Made by a program: the position numbers and the translations under genes. Shown here piece by piece: positions 8,003-16,895 of a stretch of DNA of 64,000 nucleotides. The DNA is from Tellurirhabdus rosea. Lineage in GTDB: Bacteria; Bacteroidota; Bacteroidia; Cytophagales; Spirosomataceae. The number at the start of each line of letters is the position of its first letter. Position 1 is the stretch's first letter. The stretch is taken from positions 3,179,501-3,243,500 of the forward strand of contig NZ_CP111085.1 in the NCBI RefSeq assembly GCF_026278345.1, in the 5' to 3' direction. The notes below the pieces were generated by a model that was not told where the DNA came from, ran no database searches, and saw only the letters and a list, made by a program, of their open reading frames with translations.

Positions 8003-8890
8003 TTAATCCCTGCCCGTTGCCGGTTCCCTGACTTCCCGCGGGGCCAGGCCAAATTTTTTCCGGAAAGCAGTAGTAAAATGGGCGGGGTGCTGATAGCCCA
8101 CCCGGTAAGCCACCTCACTGACCGAATGCCCCCCGGACCGCAGAAGCTCATGGGCCTGCTGCAGGCGGTAATCCAGAACCCAGCCGTACACAGTATTCTG
8201 AAAAAGCCGTTTGAATCCTCTCTTAAGCTTGAACTCGTTCAGACCCACCAGGCGGCTCAGCTCGGTCAGCGTCGGGGGCGCGGTATAGCGGGTCTTTAGC
8301 AGCCGCCTCGCTTCAATCAGTTTTTCGTAGTCCGGAAAGGCGGAGTCGGCTTCCGGGTCCTGTCGGCAGGCGGTGACGTGCAGTGCCAGGAGTTCGAGCA
8401 CGTGAGCCTCTCCGAAAAGCCTGCCCGCGGTGTCGGCGGACTGATTCTGCCACAGCGCCGCAAGCCGCTGCTGCATGGCGGGGGTAATCGGGCAAAGGGT
8501 CAGGTCCTCCGTTTGCGCTCCGGCAGGCTCCGGCAGCCCGGTCAGGCTTCGAAACAGGGCGACTTCCAGACCCACCACAACAAGCTGACACGGACTTGCC
8601 TCCGGCGTGTGCAGAGTCAGCCCGCCGAAAGGCAGCCGCAACACTCCGTATTGTCCGGCTGACAGATACCCGTCGGGACCGATACCCAGCCGACCAGCAT
8701 AGACAAACAGGCATCCGATCAGGGACGACCCGGTGTCAGGAAAGAGGCTGCCTACCCGGTCTGCTTCCAGCGAAGCGGTCAGCAGCTGAATGCCGGACAC
8801 CAGAAGGGTGCTCGTCAGCGTCACCGGGTCGGCCGGGGAGGGGCCGACCGGCGGAGCGTCGGAAGGGCATTGTGAAAACATAAGATGCAT
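8003..8890 (-). CDS. AraC-family transcriptional regulator of the haem-uptake locus
   Basis: The C-terminal third holds two helix-turn-helix units of the AraC type (LTELSRLVGLNEFKLKRGFK, then VSEVAYRVGYQHPAHFTTAF and KKFGLAPREVR). The N-terminal part is an unrecognised sensing domain. The frame is open to 8974, but the extra 28 residues are encoded by 21-base direct repeats and look like translated control DNA, so ATG 8890 (MHLMFSQCPSD) or 8881 is preferred. It is divergent from hmuT with only about 118 bases between the starts, and is inferred to control that operon in response to iron or haem. Confidence 0.85.
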   Translation of the reverse strand: MHLMFSQCPSDAPPVGPSPADPVTLTSTLLVSGIQLLTASLEADRVGSLFPDTGSSLIGCLFVYAGRLGIGPDGYLSAGQYGVLRLPFGGLTLHTPEASPCQLVVVGLEVALFRSLTGLPEPAGAQTEDLTLCPITPAMQQRLAALWQNQSADTAGRLFGEAHVLELLALHVTACRQDPEADSAFPDYEKLIEARRLLKTRYTAPPTLTELSRLVGLNEFKLKRGFKRLFQNTVYGWVLDYRLQQAHELLRSGGHSVSEVAYRVGYQHPAHFTTAFRKKFGLAPREVREPATGRD

Positions 8891-8903
8891 AGTGTGAAGC
8901 AGG

Positions 8904-8945
8904 ATAATCCGGAATGCGTAAGTCATAATCCGGAACACGTAAGTC
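8904..8945. promoter_or_regulatory. Tandem 21-base direct repeats upstream of the AraC gene
   Basis: Two adjacent 21-base units (8904-8924 and 8925-8945) differ at only a few positions, and a partial third (8946-8954) follows. The unit reads approximately ATAATCCGGAAyrCGTAAGT. A period of two helical turns on one face suits an AraC-family regulator, which typically binds direct repeats. The alternative is a neutral tandem duplication. Confidence 0.5.
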
Positions 8946-8975
8946 CGAATCCGGTCGAACCGCATTTTTTGCAAT

Positions 8976-9000
8976 GTTATTTGTAATTAATCTAAATAAC
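8976..9000. promoter_or_regulatory. Candidate operator upstream of hmuT
   Basis: GTTATTT (8976-8982) and AAATAAC (8994-9000) form a perfect 7-base inverted repeat around an AT-rich 11-base spacer, ending 7 bases before the hmuT start codon. The position suits a repressor such as Fur, but the sequence is not a canonical Fur box. Confidence 0.4.
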
Positions 9001-9007
9001 AATAACC

Positions 9008-9895
9008 ATGAAGCGAATGAGTAAATCGATGAGAATAAGGATGGTCCTGCTGGTCGCGGTTTTTCTGAATCTTGTCGGGAAGGGAGCGGCCCAGACGAAG
9101 GCCCAGCCGGAGCGCATCGTTTCCCTGAACGGAACCGTCACCGAGATCATCTGTGCGCTGGGGCTGCAAAATGGACTGGTGGGTGTGGACGTGACCAGCA
9201 CCTATCCCGAAACGGTAGCGAAAGTGCCCAGAGTGGGACACACCCGAAACATGGGAGCGGAGGCAATTCTGGCCCTGAAGCCTACGCTGGTGGTCGGTAC
9301 GCAGAGCAGCGGCGGCCTGGACGTCAAACCGGAAGTGGTTCGGCAGTTGCAGGGGGCGGGTATAAAGACCTTGTTTTTTGCGCAGAGCTATTCGCCCGCC
9401 GGAACGAAAAAGCTGATAACCGACGTAGCGACCGCCTTCGGACAGGCGGGCAAAGCCTCCGCCCTGACCCGCAAAATTGACGCGGATCTGGCTAAAGTCC
9501 GCAAACTGTCCCGCCAGCCGAAGGTGCTGTTCATTTATGCCCGCGGTGCCGGAAACATGATGGTCGCCGGGGCCGGTACGTCCGTCGAAAAGATCATTCA
9601 GCTGGCGGGCGGCAGCAATGCGGTGACCGGATTTGAAAACTTCAAGCCGCTGACGGCCGAGGCGCTGGTCACGGCCAACCCGGATGTCATTCTGCTGTTC
9701 ACGAGCGGTCTGGAAAGCATGGGCGGGCTCACGGGGCTGCTGAAAGTGCCGGGGATAGCGCAGACCAACGCGGGCCGCAACCGCCACGTCGTTGAAATGG
9801 ACGGGCAGTTGCTCACGGGCTTCGGTCCGCGTCTGGGCGTGGCCGCCCTCGAACTGAACCAGAAGATAAGCCCGGACCTGGCGCTGAACCATTAA
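9008..9895 (+). CDS. hmuT: Haemin ABC transporter, periplasmic substrate-binding protein
   Basis: A 295-residue class III solute-binding protein of the BtuF/HmuT type. The signal peptide runs through about residue 29 (hydrophobic VLLVAVFLNLVGKGAAQ). The mature start RIVSLNGTVTEIICALG and the following VGVDVTSTYPETVAKVPRVG are typical of haem-binding members. It should receive haem in the periplasm and pass it to HmuUV. It opens the plus-strand haem operon, and the stop overlaps the next start (TAATG). A cobalamin or siderophore binder is less likely because hmuS and hmuY follow. Confidence 0.93.
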   Translation: MKRMSKSMRIRMVLLVAVFLNLVGKGAAQTKAQPERIVSLNGTVTEIICALGLQNGLVGVDVTSTYPETVAKVPRVGHTRNMGAEAILALKPTLVVGTQSSGGLDVKPEVVRQLQGAGIKTLFFAQSYSPAGTKKLITDVATAFGQAGKASALTRKIDADLAKVRKLSRQPKVLFIYARGAGNMMVAGAGTSVEKIIQLAGGSNAVTGFENFKPLTAEALVTANPDVILLFTSGLESMGGLTGLLKVPGIAQTNAGRNRHVVEMDGQLLTGFGPRLGVAALELNQKISPDLALNH

Positions 9896-11010
9896 TGCTC
9901 CGGCTGATGATGACCAACGTTCAACCAGTCGCCCGGCCCCTGCCTTCCGAAAAACCCGTGCTGCCGGTCCGTTCGCGGGGCGGGTGGCTGTCTCCTTCGC
10001 TGGGCCTGTTGCTCGGGCTGGTGATGGCCTGGTCGGTGGGGGTAGGATCGGTGACCATAACCATACCGCAGGTAATGACCATTCTTCTGAAGCCGTTTGG
10101 TCTGGCGCTGGCCCCTGTCGAGCCGCAACAGGAGGCCATTCTGATGGTCATTCGCCTGCCCCGCGTCCTGCTGGGCGTTCTGGTGGGGGCGGTGCTGGGC
10201 GTGTCGGGAGCGGCCATGCAGGGACTTTTCCGCAATCCGCTGGCCGACCCGGGGCTGATCGGCATTTCGTCGGGCGCGTCGCTGTTCGCCGTGCTGACCA
10301 TTGTCTTTCAGGTCAAGCTCCTGCCGGCGCTTTCGGGGCAGTGGGGCCTTTATCTGCTTTCGCTGGCGGCGTTTGTGGGGGCGGTATTGACCACGACACT
10401 CGTTTACCTGCTTTCGCGGCGGGAAGGCCGCGTCCAGGTTACGACCCTGTTGCTGGCCGGAGTGGCCGTTAATGCACTCTCGGGCGCGTTGACGGGCCTG
10501 CTGATCTATCTGGCCGACGAGGCGCAGCTCCGCACCATCACGTTCTGGGGACTGGGCAGTCTGGGCGGGGCCAACTGGGAGGTGGTGCAGGTCGTCGCGC
10601 CGTTTGCCGCCTTATCGCTCGGGCTGCTGCCCCGGCTGGCCAAGCCCCTGAATGCCTTTGCCCTGGGCGAGAGTCAGGCAACCCACCTCGGGATCAACGC
10701 GGGCCGTCTCAAGCGCAGCGTCATTGTGCTGGCTACGCTGGGCGTCGGGGTATCGGTAGCGGTGGCGGGAGCCATCGGGTTTGTGGGGCTGGTGATTCCG
10801 CATCTGGTTCGCCTGATGGCCGGAGCCGACCATCGGCTGGTGCTGCCCGCCTCCGCCCTGCTGGGAGCCATCGTGCTGACGGGCGCCGACCTGCTGGCCC
10901 GTACGCTCGTGACCCCGGCCGAACTGCCCATTGGCATCATCACCGCTCTGATCGGCACGCCTGTTTTTCTGTACATGCTTATCAAAAAGCAACCCACCGT
11001 AACGACTTAA
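9895..11010 (+). CDS. hmuU: Haemin ABC transporter permease
   Basis: A 371-residue FecCD-family permease with about ten hydrophobic segments. Family signatures are RLPRVLLGVLVGAVLGVSGA, GLFRNPLADPGLIGISSGAS and GFVGLVIPHLVRLMAGADHR. The start codon overlaps the hmuT stop, although an in-frame ATG at 9907 is also possible. It forms the inner-membrane channel that works with the HmuV ATPase. About 35 polar, proline-containing residues precede the first membrane segment. Confidence 0.94.
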   Translation: MLRLMMTNVQPVARPLPSEKPVLPVRSRGGWLSPSLGLLLGLVMAWSVGVGSVTITIPQVMTILLKPFGLALAPVEPQQEAILMVIRLPRVLLGVLVGAVLGVSGAAMQGLFRNPLADPGLIGISSGASLFAVLTIVFQVKLLPALSGQWGLYLLSLAAFVGAVLTTTLVYLLSRREGRVQVTTLLLAGVAVNALSGALTGLLIYLADEAQLRTITFWGLGSLGGANWEVVQVVAPFAALSLGLLPRLAKPLNAFALGESQATHLGINAGRLKRSVIVLATLGVGVSVAVAGAIGFVGLVIPHLVRLMAGADHRLVLPASALLGAIVLTGADLLARTLVTPAELPIGIITALIGTPVFLYMLIKKQPTVTT

Positions 11011-11014
11011 CGCG

Positions 11015-11857
11015 ATGCTCGAAGCTACCCATATCACGCATCAGATTGGTCACCGCAAACTGCTGGATAACGTTTCGCTGGTGGCCCGACCGGGCGAACT
11101 GGTAGCCATTGCGGGTGCCAACGGAACCGGAAAGTCAACGCTGCTCAAAATCCTCAGCCGGGAACTGACGCCGGGCCGGGGCCTGGTTTCGCTGGACAAT
11201 CGCTCGGTGTATCAGTTCAGCGCGCTGCAACTGGCCCGGCGCCGTGCCGTGCTGGCGCAGCAGAACCCGCTGGCGTTCCCGTTCAGCGTGTACGAACTGG
11301 TGCTGATGGGACGATACCCGCACTTTGAGGGCCGCCCCGGTGCCGAAGACCTGGCCGTGGTCGACCATGTGATGACCCTGACCGGCGTAACGCATCTGGC
11401 CGACCGCGCCGTTCCGACGCTGTCGGGGGGCGAACAGCAGCGGGTTCATCTGGCAAAGGTGCTGGCCCAGCTGATGGCGGTCGATGAACTGACGCCCCCG
11501 TGGACGCTGGTGAAAACGCCCCGGTATCTGCTGCTCGACGAACCCACTACCGGCCTGGACCTCTACTACCAGCACGGCCTGCTCGACATTGCCAAAGCCA
11601 TGACCCGGCGCGGGTACGGCGTGGTGGCGATCCTCCACGATCTGAACCTGATTATGCAGTACGCCGACCGGGTGCTGCTGCTCAAGGAAGGGCAGCCCGT
11701 GGGATCGGGGCGGCCGGTGTCGGTCCTCACGCCGGCGGCCATCCAGGACGCTTTCCGGCTCTCGGTAGAGGTGATTCGGCCCTCGGAAGACGAGCCGCCC
11801 GTCATCGTGCCGGTCCGGCAACCTCATTTTTATTCAAACACCTTCAAATTTTCCTGA
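11015..11857 (+). CDS. hmuV: Haem ABC transporter ATP-binding protein
   Basis: A 280-residue ABC ATPase. Walker A is GANGTGKSTLLKI, the Q-loop lies near AQQNPLAFPFS, the signature is LSGGEQQRVHLAKVLAQL, Walker B is YLLLDEPTTGLD, and the switch histidine is in AILHDLNLIMQYADR. A short insertion between signature and Walker B (VDELTPPWTLVKTP) is usual for HmuV proteins. It powers haem import through HmuU and starts 4 bases after the hmuU stop. Confidence 0.95.
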   Translation: MLEATHITHQIGHRKLLDNVSLVARPGELVAIAGANGTGKSTLLKILSRELTPGRGLVSLDNRSVYQFSALQLARRRAVLAQQNPLAFPFSVYELVLMGRYPHFEGRPGAEDLAVVDHVMTLTGVTHLADRAVPTLSGGEQQRVHLAKVLAQLMAVDELTPPWTLVKTPRYLLLDEPTTGLDLYYQHGLLDIAKAMTRRGYGVVAILHDLNLIMQYADRVLLLKEGQPVGSGRPVSVLTPAAIQDAFRLSVEVIRPSEDEPPVIVPVRQPHFYSNTFKFS

Positions 11858-11858
11858 A

Positions 11859-12887
11859 ATGATAACGGCAATTCCCGACTTGAAGAAACAGTACGCGGCT
11901 TTCCGGGCCGAAAACCCGACCGTCCGCATCCGCGAGGCCGCCAGCCGACTGGGCGTTAGTGAAGCCGAACTGGTAGCGACCGGCCTCGGCGAAACAGCGA
12001 CGCGGCTCCAGGGCGATTTCTGCCAGCTGCTCCAGGAGGTGCCCTCGCTGGGGTATGTCATGGCGCTCACCCGCAACAACAGCGTCGTTCACGAACGCAA
12101 GGGCGTTTACCAGGACGTTTCGTTCAACGGTCCTATGGGGCTTGTGCTGGGCGAAGACATCGATTTACGCCTGTTTATGACGCATTGGAAACTGGGCTTT
12201 GCCGTGAACGAAAACAACCGGCACAGCCTTCAGTTTTTCACGGCCGACGGAGAGGCCATTCACAAAATCTACCTGACCGAACAGAGCGACCGGATGGCCT
12301 ACGACCGACTCGTGGCGAATTTCCGGGCGGAAGACCCGTCTGCCCCGCTGGAGATTGCCCCGCGCCCCGAACCGACCGCCGAAACGCCCGACAGCGCCAT
12401 TGCCGTGGCCGAGTTTCAGGAAGGCTGGCGGACGCTACAGGATACGCACGATTTCTTCGGCCTGACCCGTACGTACAAGGTTTCGCGGCTTCAGGCGATG
12501 CGGCTCGCACCGGAAGGCTACGCCATTCCCACCACTTTGACCAGGGTGAAACAGGTACTGCACCGGGCGACCGACCTTGCCCTGCCGGTGATGATTTTCG
12601 TCGGCAACCGGGGATGCATCCAGATTCATACCGGGCCGGTGCACAAGCTGGTGCCGACAGGGCCCTGGTTCAACGTCCTCGATCCCGAATTCAACCTGCA
12701 TCTGCGCGAAGACCATGTCGCCTCGGCCTGGGTCGTCAAAAAGCCCACGACCGAAGGCATCGTGACGAGCCTCGAACTGTTCGACGCGGAGGGAGGCCAG
12801 ATTGCCCTGATCTTTGGGAAACGGAAACCGGGTATTCCCGAAAATCAGCTTTGGCGGAATGTGGTGGCTGAACTGGCCGAGTCGTGA
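11859..12887 (+). CDS. hmuS: Haemin-degrading factor (HmuS/ChuS family)
   Basis: A 342-residue cytoplasmic protein with two repeated haem-utilisation halves. The first begins around IREAASRLGVSEAELVATGL and the second around YKVSRLQAMRLAP; the pair HTGPVHKLVPTGPWFNVLD and LREDHVASAWVVKKPTTEG is characteristic. Relatives bind haem and either degrade it or carry it in the cytoplasm. It starts one base after hmuV ends, and its stop overlaps the start of the receptor gene (TGATG). Confidence 0.92.
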   Translation: MITAIPDLKKQYAAFRAENPTVRIREAASRLGVSEAELVATGLGETATRLQGDFCQLLQEVPSLGYVMALTRNNSVVHERKGVYQDVSFNGPMGLVLGEDIDLRLFMTHWKLGFAVNENNRHSLQFFTADGEAIHKIYLTEQSDRMAYDRLVANFRAEDPSAPLEIAPRPEPTAETPDSAIAVAEFQEGWRTLQDTHDFFGLTRTYKVSRLQAMRLAPEGYAIPTTLTRVKQVLHRATDLALPVMIFVGNRGCIQIHTGPVHKLVPTGPWFNVLDPEFNLHLREDHVASAWVVKKPTTEGIVTSLELFDAEGGQIALIFGKRKPGIPENQLWRNVVAELAES

Positions 12888-15004
12888 TGCTGACCGCTGC
12901 CTGCTTCCTGGCGCTGATGACCGCCCCGCCCGACTCCATCGGACGCGATAGTCTGAAACGCCACCTCCTGAATGAAGTGGTGGTGACCGCCACCCGCACC
13001 GAACGGCCTATGGGAGCCCTGCCCATGCCCGTAACGCTGATCGGGCGCGAACAGATTCGGCAGATGGGCTCCCTGCGCCTGAACGACGTATTGCAGGAAC
13101 AGACCGGCCTTGCTATCACCCACGACCACGGGCAGGGGTTGCAGGTGCAGGGATTCGGACCTGAGTATACGCTCATTCTGCTTGACGGCGAACCGCTGGT
13201 AGGACGCACCGCCGGGACGCTCGAACTGGGTCGGCTGGCCGTGGGCAACATCAAACAGATTGAGATCGTGAAAGGGCCGTCGTCGAGCCTGTACGGCTCG
13301 GAGGCGATGGCGGGGGTTGTCAACATCATCACCGAAAACCCGGCCCGGACGCGGGCGACGCTGGCGGCCCGGTACGGAGCCAACCGGACAAGCGACCTGA
13401 CGGGCGACGTTTCGCTTTGGCAGGGAAAAATCGGACTTTACGCCTTCGGAAACCGCTACCAGTCGGCCGGGTACGACCTGACGCCCGAAACCTTCGGACA
13501 AACGGTGTCGCCGTTTCAGAACTACACCTTCAGCGGACGCCTGACGGCCGAATTGTCTTCGCGGCTGAAGCTGAGTTTGTCGGGACGGTTTTTTGGGGAA
13601 CGACAGGACAACACGCTGGAAATTGCGCCCGGCGTGGCCGTGGCCGGACCGGGACGCGTTACCGACCGCAACCTGAATCCGGTGCTGACGCATCGCCTGA
13701 CGGACGCGTGGAAGATTACGTACCGCTACTACAGCACTTTTTACCGGACTGAAACCAGCCTGGCCTATACCGACCGGGGGCAGGTGTACGACGAAAGCTT
13801 TTTTCGCCAGACGTTCAACCGGCCCGAAATTCAGGTTGACCACCGGCTGAGCGAAAAACACCTGCTGACGCTGGGAGGCGGGTGGATTGCCGAAAGTGTG
13901 GAAGCCACCCGCTACACCGACCGCCGGTCTTTCACCAGCCGATACGGCTTTTTTCAGTACGAGTGGATGCCGACCGGCCGCTGGGACGTGATTCTGGGCG
14001 GGCGTTACGACGCTCATTCGCAATACGCCGCCCAGTTTAGTCCGAAGGCGTCGGCCCGGTACGAACTGGGCAAAACGCTGGCCGTGCGGGGCAGCACGGG
14101 CGTCGGCTTCAAAGCCCCCGATTTTCGGCAGTTGTACCTCAACTTCGACAACGGGGTGGTCGGTTACAGCGTCTTCGGCACGCAGGAACTGGCCGCCAGC
14201 CTCGAACGCCTGCAACGGCAGGGCCAGATTGCCGAGGTCTTGTCCGACCCGGCCGCTTTCGGGAACCTCCGGGCCGAGAGTTCGGTGGCTTACAACCTGG
14301 GTCTCACGGCCGATTTCGACCGGCGATATAACTTACCCGTAACGGCGAGCCTCAACGTGTTCCGCAACGACATCCGCGACCTGATCGAAACCCGGGCGGT
14401 GGCCCTGAAAACCAACGGGCAGAGCGTGTTCAGCTACACCAACCTGAACCGGGTGTTTACGCAGGGCGCCGAACTGGAAGCCACCTATCGGCTGACGCTG
14501 GGAGCCGGGCGCCTGAACGTGCAGAGCGGGTACCAGTTCCTGACGGCAAAAGACAAAACGGTAGCCCGGCAGGTGGCCCGCGGAGAAGTGTTTCGCCGGG
14601 ACCGGATCGACGGACCGCCCGCTACGCTGGTGACCACCCGGGTCAGCCCCCGCGACTATGGCGGGCTTTTTAACCGGTCGCGCCACATGGCCAACCTCAA
14701 GCTGTTTTACGAACTGCCCGAAAAAGGCTTTTCCGTCAACCTGAGAGGCATTTATCGCGGGCGATACGGCTTCGCCGACCGGAATGGCAACGTCATTCTG
14801 GATGCCGATAACGAATACGTGCAGGGCTATACGCTCTGGAATCTGGCCGTCAGCAAAACGCTTAAATCATTCACGCTCCAAACGGGGGTCGATAACCTGA
14901 CGGGGCATACCGATCCGCAGTACATTCCCAATCTGGCCGGGCGGCTCTGGTATGCCTCGCTGCGCTGGGCCTTCGAAGGAGCTTCAAAATCAATTAATCC
15001 GTAA
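12887..15004 (+). CDS. TonB-dependent haem receptor
   Basis: About 705 residues. A short signal region precedes a TonB-box-like EVVVTATRTE, then a plug domain (RLNDVLQEQTGLAI, IEIVKGPSSSLYGSEAMAGVVNII) and a 22-strand barrel ending in an aromatic residue-rich strand (LWYASLRWAFEG). No carboxypeptidase-like N-terminal extension is present, so it is not a SusC protein. Context, between hmuS and hmuY, points to haem or haemoprotein uptake (HmuR role). The ATG at 12887 overlaps the hmuS stop; a GTG three bases earlier is possible. Confidence 0.92.
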   Translation: MLTAACFLALMTAPPDSIGRDSLKRHLLNEVVVTATRTERPMGALPMPVTLIGREQIRQMGSLRLNDVLQEQTGLAITHDHGQGLQVQGFGPEYTLILLDGEPLVGRTAGTLELGRLAVGNIKQIEIVKGPSSSLYGSEAMAGVVNIITENPARTRATLAARYGANRTSDLTGDVSLWQGKIGLYAFGNRYQSAGYDLTPETFGQTVSPFQNYTFSGRLTAELSSRLKLSLSGRFFGERQDNTLEIAPGVAVAGPGRVTDRNLNPVLTHRLTDAWKITYRYYSTFYRTETSLAYTDRGQVYDESFFRQTFNRPEIQVDHRLSEKHLLTLGGGWIAESVEATRYTDRRSFTSRYGFFQYEWMPTGRWDVILGGRYDAHSQYAAQFSPKASARYELGKTLAVRGSTGVGFKAPDFRQLYLNFDNGVVGYSVFGTQELAASLERLQRQGQIAEVLSDPAAFGNLRAESSVAYNLGLTADFDRRYNLPVTASLNVFRNDIRDLIETRAVALKTNGQSVFSYTNLNRVFTQGAELEATYRLTLGAGRLNVQSGYQFLTAKDKTVARQVARGEVFRRDRIDGPPATLVTTRVSPRDYGGLFNRSRHMANLKLFYELPEKGFSVNLRGIYRGRYGFADRNGNVILDADNEYVQGYTLWNLAVSKTLKSFTLQTGVDNLTGHTDPQYIPNLAGRLWYASLRWAFEGASKSINP

Positions 15005-15009
15005 ACATC

Positions 15010-15633
15010 ATGCAATCCCTTAAAACAACACTGGTTGCCGCGCTGGCACTGTCTGCCCTGTTCGGCTGTGAGTCCAACACTTCTCAAACGGTAGAGCCAG
15101 TAAAGTCCGTCACGATCAAAGACCTTCCCGCCGACCCCGCCAAGATTGACCCGCAAACCGGACAGTCCATCGGAGCAACCGGCAAGTTTACGTTAGTGAG
15201 CCTGAAAAATGGCCTTCAGGTACCCAACAGTGATTCGGCGACCAACAAATGGGACATCGGTTTCCGGGCGACTACCCTCATTGTCAACGGCGGAAAGCTG
15301 CGAACGGGGCAGGGCGGAGCCTTCATTTACACCGGCACCTTCGACGAACTCAAAGCCGTACCGGCCGGAACCACCTTTGCCACCGACGAAAGCAGCACGC
15401 AGCTGGCTATTCCGACCGGGTCGGGCAAGGGCTGGTATAATTACGCCAACACCCTCATTTCGCCCATTCCCGGCCGGGTGCTGCTGATTCGGACCGGCGA
15501 CGGAAAATACGCCAAAGTCGAGATTCTGAGTTACTACAAAAATGCCCCGGCCCAGCCGGATATGACCAGCGAGGGGCGGTATTACACCTTCCGGTATGTG
15601 TACCAGCCGGACGGCAGCACCAACCTGAATTAA
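15010..15633 (+). CDS. hmuY: HmuY-family haem-binding lipoprotein
   Basis: A 207-residue lipoprotein. The lipobox LSALFGC puts the acylated cysteine at residue 20. The remainder fits the HmuY fold (TGKFTLVSLKNG, NKWDIGFRATTLIVNGG, RYYTFRYVYQPDGS). HmuY proteins act as surface haemophores that hand haem to the partner receptor, which is encoded 5 bases upstream. Oddly, the protein has no histidine at all, whereas Porphyromonas gingivalis HmuY uses two histidines. The only methionine outside the start lies in QPDMTSEG, so haem would need methionine, tyrosine or other contacts. Confidence 0.88.
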   Translation: MQSLKTTLVAALALSALFGCESNTSQTVEPVKSVTIKDLPADPAKIDPQTGQSIGATGKFTLVSLKNGLQVPNSDSATNKWDIGFRATTLIVNGGKLRTGQGGAFIYTGTFDELKAVPAGTTFATDESSTQLAIPTGSGKGWYNYANTLISPIPGRVLLIRTGDGKYAKVEILSYYKNAPAQPDMTSEGRYYTFRYVYQPDGSTNLN

Positions 15634-16772
15634 TAGCCCTGCAGGTCGGTATCCGTCGTTTCGAGCAGGTCTACCCGCTTTTTCATCTTTTTCTGAATCA
15701 CCCGGAAATGGTGTTCGTCGTCGGGTGTGATGAGCGAAATGGCGGTGCCCACGGCCTCGGCCCGACCCGTCCGGCCGATGCGGTGAATGTAATCTTTTGG
15801 CGAACGGGGCAGTTCGTAGTTGATGACGTACGGCAGTTCCTCAATGTCGATGCCCCGCGCCAGCAGGTCGGTCGCCACCAGAACCGTCAGTTTGCCCGAT
15901 TTAAACTGGCGGAGGGCTTCCAGGCGGCCGCCCTGCGTTTTCTGGCCGTGAATGGCCAGCGCCTGGATGCCGTTTTTGACCAGTTTGCCGACCACATTGT
16001 CCGCCGTGCGGGTGGAAGAGACAAACACCAGCACCTGCTTCATGTCTTCTTTTTTGATGAGGTAGCGCAGGAACGGCCCTTTCTGCTCCGCCGAAACGCG
16101 GTAGGCAAGCTGCCGGATCTGCTCCAGATTGGCTTCTTCCTCTTCGATTTCGATTTTGACCGCGCCGTGCAGCATTTTGTCGTTGATCTCCTGAATGGTG
16201 TCTTTCAGGGTGGCCGAGAACAGCAGCGTCTGCCGGGTCTGCGGCACCCGGTTGAAAATCCAGGCCATTTCCTCGGCAAACCCGAGGTCGAGCATTTTGT
16301 CGGCTTCGTCGAGCACGAGCATTTCGATGGTGCTGATGCGCAGGGCGTTGTTTTCGAGCAGGTCGATGAGGCGGCCGGGCGTCGCCACCACGATTTCGGC
16401 GTTGCGCAGGGCAATTTGCTGGGGGTTGATGGACACCCCGCCGTAGACCGGCACCGTTTTGACCCGGCGCGGCATGTGGGCGCTGAGGGCGTCAAACACT
16501 TCGGCGACCTGCACCGCCAGTTCGCGGGTGGGTACCAGCACCAGCGCTTTCACGGCCCGGTTGCGTTGCAGGTCGTGGCGCAGCAGCATCTGGAGAATCG
16601 GCAGCACGTAGGCCGCCGTTTTGCCCGTACCGGTTTTGGCAATCCCGAAAATGTCCCGCCCCCGCAGAATGGCCGGAATGGCCTGTTGCTGGATGGGGTA
16701 AGGGCGCGTATATTGTTGTTCCTCCACGGCTTTGAGCAGCGGATCGGCGAGTCCGAGGGATGAAAATGTCAT
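15630..16772 (-). CDS. DEAD-box RNA helicase (RhlE-like)
   Basis: A 380-residue minimal helicase core without extensions. The Q motif is YTRPYPIQQQAIP, motif I is AKTGTGKT, motif II is a standard DEAD (VLDEADKMLDLGF), motif III is SAT, and motif VI is HRIGRTGRA. It probably remodels RNA in ribosome assembly or mRNA decay. Its stop overlaps the hmuY stop in convergent orientation by four bases. A perfect TAnnTTTG box (TATCTTTG) lies about 25 bases upstream of the start. Confidence 0.95.
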   Translation of the reverse strand: MTFSSLGLADPLLKAVEEQQYTRPYPIQQQAIPAILRGRDIFGIAKTGTGKTAAYVLPILQMLLRHDLQRNRAVKALVLVPTRELAVQVAEVFDALSAHMPRRVKTVPVYGGVSINPQQIALRNAEIVVATPGRLIDLLENNALRISTIEMLVLDEADKMLDLGFAEEMAWIFNRVPQTRQTLLFSATLKDTIQEINDKMLHGAVKIEIEEEEANLEQIRQLAYRVSAEQKGPFLRYLIKKEDMKQVLVFVSSTRTADNVVGKLVKNGIQALAIHGQKTQGGRLEALRQFKSGKLTVLVATDLLARGIDIEELPYVINYELPRSPKDYIHRIGRTGRAEAVGTAISLITPDDEHHFRVIQKKMKKRVDLLETTDTDLQGY

Positions 16773-16794
16773 AAGGTTCTGAAAAACAATTTCA

Positions 16795-16802
16795 CAAAGA
16801 TA
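16795..16802 (-). promoter_or_regulatory. -7 box of the RhlE-like helicase gene
   Basis: TATCTTTG on the minus strand matches the Bacteroidota -7 consensus TAnnTTTG, 22 bases upstream of the start at 16772. A TTG upstream is at a spacing of about 23, longer than usual. Confidence 0.5.
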
Positions 16803-16895
16803 CCACGATTCCCTGAGGCCTGACCCAACAACTTTTTTTCGAATTCAGTACAAATCGGGACTTGCCTGCTTTTAGGGATATCGACCCGTATCCGT

